Below the pieces are notes generated by a model. The model worked only from the letters and a program-made list of their open reading frames with translations, had not been told where the DNA came from and searched no databases. From Topomyia yanbarensis (taxonomy: Eukaryota > Arthropoda > Insecta > Diptera > Culicidae), in the NCBI RefSeq assembly GCF_030247195.1, contig NC_080671.1:96049870-96113869 (forward strand): a stretch of DNA of 64,000 nucleotides, written 5' to 3'. The position numbers and the translations under genes were made by a program. Positions 35,511 through 47,883 of this stretch are shown one piece after another. Numbering within the stretch: the first letter of the stretch is position 1; each line of letters begins with the position of its first letter.

Positions 35511-36009
35511 AATGTAACCCGAGACAGTTGGAGCCGGAGCCTAAATCAATATTTAGCGGATGGCTTCAGCGCCACTCCCGAAGGAGACCATTCGCCTTGT
35601 TCGGTTTGCCCAGCTATTGAGACCCCTCCTACGGGCGGGTACCATTTGTTTCTGAGTACTGGCTCCAGAATGGTCCAACTGGACTCAGGTACCTTGATTA
35701 CCAGTCTGAAAACATTCGCTAGAAATCAACAACAGTATACAAAGAAAGCCTCAGACCGGTATAATTGATTAGCTCTAACGCTTATCATCACGGGCAAAGA
35801 TCTACTCAAACACAAGGTCCCCAATCGTGGCCGATTTAGGAAAGGTGGAGTCGAAGGAAAAAGGAGTCAACTCTGCTCGCTAAAAACGGGAACGACCGAA
35901 AATCGTGAAACTACCTATACCAGAAAATACCAAAAAATAGTTTACTGCAAAAAAACTGTTTAATCACTTCAACTCATAATTCGCTTACAAAAAATATTTA
36001 TTTCACATT

Positions 36010-36083
36010 TCGGGTCTCGAACCCAGGCCTTTCAACTTGCTAGCTAATTTCCTCGCAGCGCGCTAACCAACATAGTCACTGCC
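36010..36083 (-). repeat. tRNA-like sequence 1 (SINE head or tRNA relic)
   Basis: On the minus strand a 74-base stretch has GTTGGTTAGCGCGCTG in the position of an internal A box and CTGGGTTCGAGACCCGA as a T arm with the canonical TTCGA loop and B box. The anticodon arm is not convincing and the acceptor stem does not close, so it is a tRNA-derived repeat rather than a functional gene. Confidence 0.5.
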
Positions 36084-36280
36084 TATCCTGTCTCTCTCCC
36101 TTCCCAAAGCATATCAAAAATCTAACTACCTAACGTGGTGTTCATCCGAAAATGAGTGGCTCAACTTACGGTGCGTGCATATACAGTCGGCGTGTTGGCG
36201 TGTAATACAGCGATTTCATCGCTGACCTAGGATTTTCACGGGGTGGGAAAAAGGAAACCGCCGAACAAAAAACTTGATAA

Positions 36281-36347
36281 TCGGGTTTCGAACCCGGGCT
36301 TTTTGAGCTTGTCACGAAAACGCTGTCACTTAGCTCACTGAACCGGC
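36281..36347 (-). repeat. tRNA-like sequence 2
   Basis: On the minus strand GCCGGTTCAGTGAGCTAAGTG resembles an acceptor/D arm, and CCGGGTTCGAAACCCGA forms a T arm with the TTCGAAA loop. It lies about 200 bp upstream, in minus-strand orientation, of the other tRNA-like sequence. A functional tRNA is unlikely because the acceptor stem does not pair. Confidence 0.5.
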
Positions 36348-37514
36348 ATTTGCGGGTTTAAACAAAATTGATCATGCGCATGTCAAAAAAAGGAAATGAG
36401 TACTCACACTACCATGGTTTTACGTGGGTCGCTCGAAAATCCAGTCCGCTGGAGATGCTGATCCGGTTGCCACAAACGATTAGCCCGGTCGTTTGCTGGC
36501 AGAGTCTGACCTGATGGAGGTCACTGCATTACATGTTTCCCACGTGGGTTGATCGATAGTCGGTGCCCAGCAGCTGGACGTATGCTGGCAACGACGCTGC
36601 TCCCTAGCTAGCGCGAATTTGACGGTCGTCGCTCTTCCGGATGGTTCACCGGGAACTTTGTAGCTAGATGGCGGGGTCAGAAGCGGTTGATGACGGATGA
36701 TGATCGGTGTGACGGGATGCTGCAGCTTCGAACCTGCACGAAAAACACGCATCCAACGACAAGTTGGAATTAGGGCACGCACTGCACTGGCCACCATTTG
36801 TACCTTACCTTAATTCGGGAATACCGACTCTAAACTTTTGCTTCGATATGCGGTAAGCCACTTAACTTGTACGAGTTAGAACTGGGAAGGGAAAACTAAT
36901 TACTGGCAAAACTGATATAGAGAATCTCATGATTTTTATCTTTACCTATAAAACCATACCGAGGCGCGAGAAAAAAAACTAAACCACTCCTGCCTCTTCC
37001 ACGATCCAGAACAAAGTGAAAAATCAGATCTTTGGAGTCCTCAGTTTAAAGCATGAGTCATATCTTCGTGACCGGAACTACGCAATCGTTCACGAAATTA
37101 CGCAAGTTTCCCCGAAGCCTTTTTTTTGTACACGGCTTCAATTTCTTTTGAATATCCCCAGACCTCGATCCTCTACCACCAAATCCCGGGTGCTGCCGAC
37201 TGGCTTTCAAAACCCAGAGACAAATAGTTTCCCCTCCACTATAGCTTATTCTGCGGTTAAAGGTCGCAGAAAGGGTTATCTCAAAAGCGGGGCGACGCCT
37301 GCGTCGCGACCACCCGCCAAAAGTAACTCGGCTCCAACCACGGCTGGATCCGGTGGGTGCTCAACCACTCATCTGACAGTTCATTCGAAGGAACTCCAAC
37401 CACCCACTCACTCTCATTCACATTTCGGGAGAAATTACAGAAGCTTTTACCCATGCTGAGCGGACCAGTTATTCGAGGGGCCGCTCGATTTTATTTACAT
37501 TCATATCGTAGTAC

Positions 37515-38855
37515 TACAGTAAATAAAATGAACAAATAACGAAATACGAAACGAATGAACGAACGAAATGAACGCAATGAACGCAATGAACGCAATGAAC
37601 GCAATGAACGCAATGAACGCAATGAACACAATGAACGCAATGAACACAATGAACGCAATGAACGCGATGAACGCAATGAACGCGATGAATGCAATGAACG
37701 CAATGAACGCAATGAACACAATGAACGCAATGAACGCAATGAACGGAATAAACGAAATAAACGGAATAAACGAAATAAACGGAATAAACAGAATGAATGA
37801 AAAGAACGAAATGAACAAAATTAACAAATCTAACGAAATTAGCGAAATTAACGATATTAACTAAATTATCCAATTTAACGAAATTAACCATACTAACGAA
37901 GTTAACGAAATTAACGCAATTAACGCAATTAACGAAATTAACGAAATTAACGAAATTAACGAAATTAACGAAATTAACGAAATTAACGAAATTAACGAAA
38001 TTAACGAAATTAACGAAATTAACGAAATTAACGAAATTAACGAAATTAACGAAATTAACTAAATTAACGAAATTAACTAAATTAACGAAATTAACGAAAT
38101 TAACGAAATTAACGAAATTAACGAAATTAACGAAATTAACAAAATTAGCGAAATTAACGAAATTAACGAAATTAACGAAATTAACGAAATTAACGAAATT
38201 AACTAAATTAACGAAATTAACGAAATCAACGAATTTAACGAAATTAGCGAAATTAACGAAATTAACCAAATGAACTGAATTGAACTGAATTCAATTGAAT
38301 GAACTGTATAAACTGAATGAACGGACTGAACAGAATGAATGAAATGAACTGAAAGAACTGAAAGAACTGAATGAACGGAATGGACGGAATGAACGGAATG
38401 AACGGAATGGACGGAATGAACGGAATGAACGGAATGAACGAAATGAACGAAATGAATGGAGTGAATGGAATGAACGAAATGAATGGATTGAACGGAATGA
38501 ACGGAATGAACGTACTGAATGGACTGAACGGACTGAATGGACTGAACGGAATGAACGGAATGAACGGAACGAACTGAATGAACTGAATGAACGGAATGAA
38601 CGAAATGAACGAAATGAACGAAATGAACGAAATGAACGAAATGAACGAAATGAACGAAATGAACGAAATGAACGAAATGAACGAAATGAACGAAATGAAC
38701 GAAATGAACGAAATGAACGAAATGAACGAAATGAACGAAATGAACGAAATGAACGAAATGAACGAAATGAACGAAATGAACGAAATGAACGGAATGAACG
38801 GAATGAATGAAATGAACGAAATGAATTAAATGAATGAACGGAATGAACTGCGAGG
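37515..38855 (+). repeat. 9-bp minisatellite array, about 1.3 kb
   Basis: The array consists of consecutive blocks of related 9-mers: GAACGCAAT (37556-37745), a short AAACGGAAT/AAACGAAAT block (to about 37800), AACGAAATT (about 37826-38270), a mixed GAACGGAAT/GAATGGACT block (38290-38590), and nearly pure GAACGAAAT (about 38597-38790, over 20 copies). Because 9 is divisible by 3, any stop-free frame stays open for hundreds of codons. This explains long frames such as 38269-37514 and 38902-38291 on the minus strand, which I do not call genes. Confidence 0.95.
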
Positions 38856-38997
38856 CCTACCTGGTCAGTTTGTTTAAGCATACGAATCCGAGTGTCATCC
38901 ACAACAAGCCAGTAAGCATCATCCCTAAAGACATCGAATTAGCTCGTTGAATTCGCGGTTAGCAAGCCTAAATTGTGACTCCCGCAATAAAATATTT

Positions 38998-40947
38998 TAT
39001 TATTTTATATGGACTCTAGTAAAAATAAAGAGTAATTACCTTCAACGTCTCAAAAGTAATCCCGCCGATCAGCATCTAAAGCAAATGCTATTGCACGTAT
39101 CCAGAAAGGTAGATGCCACAAAACGACGGGTAAAAAAATCTTTCTATGTGAACCTTCTTACTAACACACCACATTCAAAACTATGGAAAAACCTAAAAAG
39201 CACTTTTGGTTTACCAAAGAAAAGCGACCAGATAAATCTAATTGTCGATGGTAAAAAAACCAACAATAATGCAGAAGTCTGTGAGTCTTTTAATGCCTTC
39301 TTCTCTAGTATAGGGCAAAAACTGTCAAATGGTATCCCCACCACCTCAAACATTTGTCCTTTAAGTAATGTTCGTCGCGTCCGTGAGTAAATTTTTTTAC
39401 GTCCTTCATCAACAAACGAAGTAATTATGCTGATACATAGCCTAGATAATAAGAAGAGCAGTGGCCCTGATAACATTCCTGTCAATATGTTAAAAGGAAA
39501 TTCTTGCGCTTGTTCTAGAATCCTTTCTCAATGTTTCAACATAATTGTTCAATCTGGTTATTACCCTGACTGTCTCAAAGTTGCTAAAGTCATCCCTGTT
39601 TTTAAATCAGGTAACTGTTGTGATTGTAATAATTATTGTCCTATATCTACTCTGTCCGTTTTCAACAAAATCCTCGAAAAACTATTTGTTGCTAGAATAT
39701 TAGAATTTTTGAACAAACACAGCGTCCTCTATAGATTTCAGTATGGGTTTAGACAAGGCTCTAGCACCCAAACTGCTATAATTGAATTAGTTGATCTAAT
39801 AATGAGCGAAGTGGATCGTAAAAACATTGTTGGTGCTCTATTCCTGGACCTTAAAAAAGCATTTGACACTTTGGACCACACAATACTGCTGGCCAAGCTT
39901 GAATGTTACGGTATCAGGGGCATTGCTCATTCTGTTATTCATAGTTACCTGACGAATAGAAAGCAATTTGTATCTGTGGATGGTGAACGTAGTAGCCTTG
40001 CTCCCATTGGAATCGGTGTCCCTCAAGGTAGTAATATAGGACCTTTGTTATTTCTGTTGTATACTAATGACCTAGGTAACTTGAGGCTTACTGGAACTCC
40101 TAGACTGTTTGCTGATGACACAGCTCTGTTTTATCCCAACAATGATGTCAATACCATTATTAACTCGATCGATAACGATCTAAGTGTTCTCGACCAATAT
40201 TTCAAAGCAAATTTATTATCACTAAACCTTTCCAAAACTAAGTACATGATCTTCCGATCCATACGGAAAACTTTACCAACACATCATCATCCCAAACTTA
40301 GAGATTGTACAATTGAAAATGTGGACTGTTTCAAATATTTGGGTATACACTTAGATCCTACGTTATCCTGGACACACCATATAAAATTTATCGAAAAGCG
40401 TGTGGCATCCTCCTGTGGTATTTTGTGGAGAGTTAAAGCGTTTGTTCCCCAGCGAGCTCTATTGCACTACTACTTTGCATACATTCATTCACAACTTAAC
40501 TACTTAGTATCGGTATGGGGGCGAGCAGCGAGCTCTCACCTTAAAAAGCTACAAACACTACAAAACAGATCCCTGAAAATTATATTTAATAAACCACTTT
40601 TATATTCGACTTTGTTGTTATACTCTGAAAGTGCCCACAATATTTTACCCATAGCCCACTTATGTGACGTACAAACATTATTATTCATACACGACAATCT
40701 ACATAACTCCATCGCGCAGCATAATATACATTTTACAACTTTAACACACTCTCGTTCAACACGTCGAAATAGTAACTTGCAACGTATTGGAGCAGCCACA
40801 AACCTTGGCCAAAAGCGCATTCTTTTTATTGGCCCTACCAAATTTAATGCACTTCCACTTGACATGCAGAGAATCGACAATCGTACCATCTTCAAGGCTA
40901 GATTGAAACAGTACTTTAAACATAGGCTTAACGAAATATTTAATTAA
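38998..40947 (+). pseudogene. Reverse transcriptase of the L2/CR1-like element, one premature stop
   Basis: This is a single reading frame interrupted only by a TAA at 39388-39390; the frame before and after is the same. Upstream of the stop is the linker found between endonuclease and RT (KLWKNLKSTFGLPKK, then SFNAFFSSIGQKL). Downstream come KSSGPDNIPVNMLK, VAKVIPVFKSGN, the first catalytic Asp in LFLDLKKAFDTLDH, GVPQGSNIGPLLFLLY, the active-site FADD in RLFADDTALFY, LNLSKTKYMIF and FKYLGIHLDPTLSW. The C-terminal thumb region runs to a natural stop at 40947. Apart from the single stop and the lost 5' half, the coding sequence is well preserved, suggesting a fairly recent insertion. Confidence 0.9.
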
Positions 40948-41113
40948 TGATATTGTTTTGTAATTTAATGTAAACATCCGTCAGCAGTATTTAACTTTAA
41001 TTTAATTTATAATGTGGATCCCTTAACAGGAAATCTATTTCCACTGGGATTCCACCTTAGTTAATTATCTTAAACTAATTGCACATCAATAAATGTCTGT
41101 CTCAGCTCAGTTT
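38998..41113 (+). mobile_element. 5'-truncated non-LTR retrotransposon (L2/CR1-like)
   Basis: Only the 3' half of ORF2 (reverse transcriptase to C-terminus) and about 165 bp of 3' untranslated sequence remain. The endonuclease and ORF1 are absent, typical of incomplete target-primed reverse transcription. The 3' end is near AATAAATGTCTGTCTCAG, followed by a TTTG-type simple repeat. The 5' edge lies close to the end of the minisatellite. Clade is judged from motif flavour (LFLDLKKAFDTLDH, LFADDTALFY) and absence of RNase H. Confidence 0.85.
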
Positions 41114-42002
41114 GTTTTGTTTGTTTTTGTTTGTTTTTGTTGCCATTGTTCATGGGCTGAGACAAGTTGCGTCCACTACCAGGGAGCTCTTGTATGAGTT
41201 CTTTGGTGTGGGGGAGTGTGGTAGGCAATTAAAAAAAAAATACAAACCAACGGTCAATTTTAGAATAATTCAATAATGAATTTTAGTAGGAATTAATTGC
41301 CATTTTTCGTTTTTTATTGCCTCCCCCCTCCTAATCTTCTTCAGCCGACTCGAATTATTTTCAAATTTGATGACAATGCCGTGCGGCGGTGGTACTGGTT
41401 TTCTAGTATGATAACACTTTAAAAATGTTAAATGAGCCATTTGGCGATAGATTGTATAATATTTAGGGCGGCATTGCAAAAAAAAATGTGCGTTGATTGG
41501 AGATAGGAGGAAAATTAAAATAACTTTTTATGCAAAGGGAATAGTAGCCCTAAATAGGGCGAATTTTATTTTTGTTTCGACCTGAATGGCGGCTTAGGTT
41601 GCGAAGGCCTTCTTGGGATGCTATTACGGCAAAGCTCTCTAAGCGTAGATCGATTTTAAAGTGCTGCGTAATCTCACCAAACACTGTAAGGGTAGCCTGC
41701 GGGTCAGTTGCTCCGTTGACTTTTAATTTACTCGATTAATCTCCAAAGTAATCAAAAAATCAATAATCGATTATAAGCTTTCGGTACAATCGAGTAAATC
41801 GATTAGCTGATATCAATTATTGGACGACGCTATTCATCGAGGGTGTGCTAATGTTAAATATGAAAATCGCAGAACAAAAAATGACAAGTGGCCCCCAAAT
41901 TTCAAAATGTACCCAGCTATTTTTTGGTTGACAACCTAAGATTTCTTAACTAATCGATTATTGATCCTAATCGATTATCTTGGTCGATTAACGGAATCAA
42001 TA
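41114..42002. other. Spacer with simple repeat and clustered TAATCGATTA words
   Basis: A TTTG-type simple repeat occupies about 41110-41140. From about 41744 to 42225 (interrupted by the SINE) the word ATCGATTA or TAATCGATTA recurs at least six times, on both sides of the SINE. This may be a small non-autonomous element with subterminal motifs; its ends are not clear. No gene. Confidence 0.4.
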
Positions 42003-42012
42003 AATCAAGCTC

Positions 42013-42171
42013 TGGGGTGGGCGTAGCGTAGTTGGTAAGTCGAATGCCTTGTACTCAGCGCACCTGGGTCCCGACCCCGCACATAGTGTTAGAAATTTTT
42101 CAGAAAAGATTTTTCTAACCCGAAGAGGCGAATGACTTTAAGATTAAGACCTCTATAATCGAAATAAAAAA
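42013..42171 (+). mobile_element. tRNA-derived SINE
   Basis: An A box, TAGCGTAGTTGG (42024-42035), is followed by a degenerate B box region (the TTCGAG core is lost), the TTAGAAA...TTTCTAACCC stem and an A-rich tail. AATCAAG(C/T)TC flanks it (42003-42012 and 42172-42181), a target duplication with one mismatch. Confidence 0.88.
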
Positions 42172-42181
42172 AATCAAGTTC

Positions 42182-44515
42182 ACGAAAATTACTCGATTAA
42201 CTGATAATCGATTATTTGCAAAAATTAGACGTCACTATCGGCGAATTCTGGCAGGGTGACAGTCGGTAGCGATGGGACTTCTAAATGTCACCCAAGGCCA
42301 GGGCACCATTACGGACGACTATCGTTGCCAACTGCTTGTGGGGTGGACTTTTTGCTACCTAGCATTGTGCGAAAAACTCTGCTCCGCTACTGCTGTTGCT
42401 GGTAGTACAACGATGGTCAAACGAATTATGAGAAAAACCGACCAATTGAGCCATGTGCCTTTCCATTCCGTTCGGATACTAATACTAGCATAACCAAAAT
42501 GAATCTGTCGTCTTTCCCCCACCATACAATGGCACCAAAATGAGAAATTCGAAATCAAGTTTGTTCAAATCGGTCAGAAATTCGTTGGGAAATAGTTGTG
42601 ATATTAACATGGAGCTTGGAAATACGTAAACGGTAGTTGGCCTAAACAGAATTTAAAGCACTGATGGTGATGGCCTGAAATGAGAATTCCAAGAGCCATA
42701 AAATTGTTAAGCTAACTTTTCAAATTCAGCTATAGGTTTTGCAGTTGGTTAGATATATCTCAAATTATATATATAGCCTATTCATATGTTATATTTCGGT
42801 GTTGTTTATTCGCAATACTATTAACCAAATTATATTTGATCATTTAACTAATAATGTTAATATATTATATTTTTACTTTCATTGCAGGTAACGGAACTAG
42901 ACTCTATTTTTTGAGAAAAACGATTTACTATCCAGTTGCATTCATTACATGAAATAATGCTACCATCTGGTAAGTCCAGAAATCATCTTGCAGAATTAAA
43001 ATATGTGAAACTTCCACAAATAAATTCCGGGCATCATTCCTCCGAGATCGTCGAAACACTATCAAGTGCAAAACTTTCCTTATAACCAATATGAGAAACT
43101 GTACTGTGTTTCAATACAGGGAATGTGGAACAGCAATATTAAATCGTAAGCGCCATGAATTTTACATTGAAATAGTTTCCCCACCGATATGATGAAATGC
43201 ATTATTCAGTGTGCATTATACTTTCAGTCAAGCATTTCCCGCATCATAACCCTGCTGTCGAGTCGGGGGATCCGTTTCGCATCACCATCATCATGATAGG
43301 GGGTGCATTTCTCGGATCAACTTCCATGTTCGCGAGATTTCTGATCAAGTCGAATCCAATCAATATGTATTTACATCGGAATTCCATTACAATATGCTAG
43401 CCTTCCGGCATACTGACTAATTAAAAATTATTTATTTGAATTAATCCTCATGCAGCAGTAACCCACCTAGATTATCATTTGCGGTGGAAATTAAAACATT
43501 CCCATCGGTTTAGTAAGCCAAACAGGCGACTTCGCCGGAAACAGTCCCTACTGACAAACGGCTGCAAAATTAGCTTCAATTACGCTAATAGTCGGAAAGA
43601 TAAGCACTGGAGTATGTTTATTATCCCACAGCTTACCGTGAAGTGTCCCACAAGTGTAATTCTAGATAGTATTTCCATTGAATCTGTTGATAAAACAAAG
43701 CAAACACAACAAAACATCGCTGTTGACGTCGGCAGATACAGTTTTAAAAGCTTTCGTACCACCTACCTTCTTCCGCGAATTTACGGTGATGGCAAGTAAA
43801 TGGTAACTTACACTGACACATTCGCATCCACACAGAAAAATCAGGCTTAGCATAAATTTACCTTGATGTGTGCGAAATCCGTGCACAGTGCTGTACGGTT
43901 TTCCATTACGATGCAAACATGATGAAAGCCTGTCACCTTGAATGAGAAGCGAGAAGCTTTACGAATGTTTGAATAAAAAATTAAAAGCGAAAACAAAATC
44001 ATCATAATTTTTTTTTTTTTGGAAACATTACTTTTGATGTTGTTGACGATTCTACTGAAAGCAAACGCAGCGTGCTCTGTTATCTTCTCAGTAATCATCT
44101 GAGTTTTCCAAGCGTACACCCTACAATCGCTGAATTGAATCGGGTTTCCCCGAGGAAATCATGCACAATGTATAACACATATAAAGTTATGCATATTGAA
44201 AAAGGTAATAATTAACTGGCTTCAAAGCGAATATCCTGTCGGTAGCCAGAACAGAATCACGTATGGATGGAAAGCGTCCGTGGATATCAGAGGAATCGGT
44301 TAATTATATCCCTACAGCGACACAAGGACACGGTGTCGTTCGTGTCCGATATATGTGCTGATAATTAATTGAAACTGGCACAGGCGACATTTCCCTTTGG
44401 ATGAGTTGAAGGACAAACTGTGACGAACACATGGCGCGTGAGATAACGTCTTCAGTGCAGCTATTGATTGACATTGATTGCTGCCGCGAGATTATCAGGA
44501 ATCGATAAATACACT
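42182..44515. other. Anonymous spacer
   Basis: No gene or element end is recognised. Small frames such as 43479-43799 plus have no identifiable domain. Confidence 0.45.
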
Positions 44516-44712
44516 GTTCAACACACGATCCGGGAGCAGAACGAAAAAAAAATGAAAATGAAAGTTTTGGATCCCAGGAAACCCCTGGTGAAGGAATTTT
44601 TGAAAAAAAATGGAACGGGGCTTCACAGTTTTAAACCAAAGCTTTGTGAAATTTTTGAAAAATGGCATATTTTAGGTGAAAATGTACATTTTTGATCGAA
44701 TTTTTCGAACGA
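44516..44712 (-). repeat. Left inverted arm of a large satellite-bearing element
   Basis: GTTCAACACACGATC, GGGAGCAGAA, GTTTTGGATCCCAGGAAACC, CTTCACAGTTTTAAACC and AAAGCTTTGTGAAATTTTTG follow in order. The same words occur in reverse complement at 56483-56602. The last ~75 bp are one partial monomer of the 187-bp satellite in minus orientation. Confidence 0.7.
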
Positions 44713-45239
44713 ATTGCGTGCATCATTGCTACAGAACCCTCTGACAGACAATTGCTTTAAGATGGTTATTGCATTACGCCTTGATAGTGGTTCCTCGAGA
44801 AAACCGAGAGGGCTTATGCGCCTTTTTTATGTTCTATGTTCTTTCATACTCTGCACCTGCACATACCAACGCTCAACCACTAGTCTGTGCGAGGTGACGT
44901 GGCCGACTGGCGGATCGACGTGGATTGACTTTTGCTGTGTGCTGTGTTTGCAAACATTGTTCCACAATTTGATGGCGGTATTCGTGGACGGCGCTCACAA
45001 TGGGAGTCATTGTGTGTCCATTTATCGGTCGAATTCGTCATCATGCATATACTAATTAAATTAATTTAACAATTGAATTAATTTAATAAATTCATAAGTA
45101 GAAACCTGTTAGCTTTAATTTTGTAATAATCGTAGTTTTTCGTACTAGTATACATTTGTTATGTACTAGTCGTATGTCTATTTGTGTATGTGTTCGTCTG
45201 AGTATTTGTGACATTTGGGAAGATGGATGCGGAACTGGC
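44713..45239. other. Anonymous spacer inside the inverted arms
   Basis: A 113-codon plus-strand frame (44714-45055) has many cysteines but no recognisable domain. Nothing else is visible. Confidence 0.4.
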
Positions 45240-47880
45240 GTATAATACTTCCGGTGTTCAATTTGCGCATTTGGTTCTATTCATTCGGGAAGGTGGGATT
45301 GGATAAATTAGGGTATATTGAATTTACCGACGCACATGAATCATCCATTCCCGGCCAGCACAGCATGATGAAAGTCTAACAGAATGCAATTGTCATTAAT
45401 GGTAAATATACAACATTTGCTGCGTTTAGATGAGTTTGATCGCATGTTACATGTGTTCTATTCTACTTAATTAGTCTGTTTCTTTCGTAAATCTATTAGG
45501 TTGCTTTTCCATACACTTCTAATCAAGCTCTTTGTATCATTTTTCCTTTATTCGGCATGTTATGATTCCTTTTATTAATATATACCTACTATACGCTATC
45601 TATACTCACATAGGTACAAACGCTCGTAGCCTTCGCGATAACACAAACCTGGTCACAATCGCGACCATGCAATTGCAATAATCCACACATAATTACACCC
45701 AGGATTTCGCCAACATGGAAACACCCCGTAACGTAGCACCTTTAAACTTCCAAAGGCGGTCTCGAACATTAACCCACCACTCGCGTGATCATGAAACGGT
45801 CACGTCCGGAAGTCTTTCCTCGGCCCTAGCGGTCTGGACTAATGCCTTCAGTCGAACCAACAAAACGTGACGCTCATATTCACTAAACAACGTGTTGCAT
45901 GGTGACATGACCTGGAACTCTAGTGATATGGGGAAACGGACTCTCTTCTACCATCTGTACCATACACTAAAAATTAAGCAGCAGATTCACGGTCCACACG
46001 TGATCATTTAAGAATACACGTTACGTGATTATAAAATCGAAATTATACATGCGAAGTCACATACACGTGACAAACAAGTTAGTACCGTAAACCGGGGTGA
46101 CTTTGATCATCGGGGTGACTGATCACTCGAAACTTTTTTCGTAGATCGCTTATTAAACCAGAATAGTCTATCGAATCATTTTAGTTTGAAATGATTTTTA
46201 CTCTAAACTTATGAAATACTGGTTTGTTAATACTTTTTGAGTATTTTGTTCGGTTTTTGGGTACAAATTTGATTTTACCTTATTTTTACGAAGCTTCATA
46301 AAGTGTCTATTTTTATAAAACAAATAAATCTCAGATTTGAGTAAGAGTAATAAATTACAAGCGAGATTTTATTTTCCTTTAGAGTGGGATGTACCAAATT
46401 TACTTTTAAGAGTTTGTTTATTTTAAATACAATTTTTTGTGAAACTAGTTGGCAATTATTTCAAATTTTTTAAGCTAAAACTCGCAACTTTTTTTTATTG
46501 TTCAATATTCCAATGTGTTAAAATGGATGAAACATTTGGTACATTGATAAAGCACTGAAATAAAACAATTTTAGCAGTTTTAAAGGTTTTCAGAATCTTT
46601 TATTCTAGTTGGACACAAATTATACGAATTTTGGTTACTCGAATTTTACAGTACATTGAATAATTTGTATAATACCAATTAACATCTATTTAACAATGAG
46701 TATCTTTTCAGAATTAGTTTAAACAAACATTTGAATGAAAAACATTGAAATCAATAACTTAATGTGGGTGAACATGCAGGTTATCAAAGTCACCCCGGAA
46801 TACGAAAACGGACATCAACTTGAAATAATTTTTGCAAAAATAGCTGTAAGCGCACAATTTTAGGTAAAACCATCCAATCTTGTTCTCCTTACATCAGTAC
46901 ATGGTTTAAAAATATTAAACTTGAAAAAAATGTGTTGCGTCTAAATATATGCAATGATTACTTCGAAAAGTGATCAATGTCACCCCGGTTTACGGTATAC
47001 AAATGTTTGAGCCCTTCGCGACAATCCACGGGTAAGTGCCGCGATCTTGTAAACATGATAACAACCCGGTGATAAAGTGAATGTCTCAGTTCCTATAAAT
47101 TTTCAAAAGGCGGTCTTAAGCGTGAACCTAAAAACTTCCGCACTCACACGATCATGAATCGATCACTTCCGGATCTTTCTATCCTTGATATCAGCAGACT
47201 AGGTCCATGGCTTCAATTGATCCAATTAAAAAAAAAGCTCTCATATCCACTAGACACCACGTTACATGGCGACATGACCGGGGACTCTAGTGATATGGGG
47301 TATCCTACTCCCTATCAGAATGTGAATTGTACACCGAAAACTATCAGAATGAAGGTCCGCTTGATCATCCAAGAACGCACGCATATATAGGAATGGCCAC
47401 ACTGTTACAAAATCCAGTTTTATACACACGAAGTTACATACACGCGAGCACACGTGACAAACACGTTAACATACGAACGCTTCAGCCTTTCGCGATTAAC
47501 AACGCACACATACGCCCGCGATCGCGCAAACTTGGTAACACCCCGGTAACAAGGTGAACGTTTTAGCACTTAGGAAGTTTCAAACGCTGTCTCAAACGCG
47601 AACCTACAAACGTCCGTGTTCGCGCGATCATGAATCGGTCACGTCCGAAAACAATTACCCCATATCCTAGCAACTTAGGTCCATACATTCAGTAGGACCA
47701 ATCAAAAAATGACCGGGAATTCTAGTGATATGATAGATCTTACTTTCTTCTAACATCTGAGCAGCACATCAAAAATTTAGTATCAGATTCACGGTCCGCG
47801 CGCGATCATCCAAGAACACAGGCGAATATGCGAAAAGCACACGGTTTTTAAATAGAATTTATACACGCGAGTTACATACG
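45240..47880. repeat. Family R repeats, second locus, three copies
   Basis: Diverged direct copies of the repeat described at 11035-13545 occur at about 45600-46082, 46998-47455 and 47456-47880. Each contains an ACAAACGCTCG/ACGAACGCTTC block, a TCACACGATCATGAATCG-like block and ACTCTAGTGATATGG. The upstream part (45320-45480) also matches 11040-11220. No coding sequence. A TIR element at 46085-46995 separates the first and second copies. Confidence 0.72.
46085..46995. mobile_element. TA-flanked element with CCGTAAACCGGGGTGAC ends
   Basis: The 25-bp ends CCGTAAACCGGGGTGACTTT and their complement differ at one position (CTTT/CATT), and TA lies outside each end (46083-46084 and 46996-46997). 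A TA target suggests a Tc1/mariner-type origin. An extra partial end word, ATCAAAGTCACCCCGG, lies near 46781-46797. The 911-bp interior is non-coding and AT-rich. Confidence 0.82.
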
Positions 47881-47883
47881 GAA

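Larger units (their letters stand above)
35511..37514. other. Higher-GC segment of unknown origin between minisatellite blocks
   Basis: This 2-kb segment differs in composition from its AT-rich flanks. It holds two minus-strand tRNA-like sequences (listed separately). Two longer frames exist, 36797-36480 minus and 37016-37459 plus (Ser/Thr/Pro-rich); neither shows a domain I can name. It may be part of a retroelement or a composite SINE locus. Confidence 0.4.

Noticed and set aside
36010..36347. Functional tRNA genes
   Set aside because: T arms are good, but acceptor stems do not close and anticodon arms are unclear.
37514..38269. 251-codon minus-strand frame of repeated Val-Asn-Phe
   Set aside because: Pure translation of a 9-bp minisatellite; every stop-free frame is open because the period is a multiple of three.
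37515..38855. CRISPR-like regular repeats
   Set aside because: Units are contiguous 9-mers with no spacers, and the sequence is eukaryotic.
38291..38902. 203-codon minus-strand frame of repeated Phe-Arg-Ser
   Set aside because: Same minisatellite artefact; no signal peptide or unique domain that would argue for a gene.
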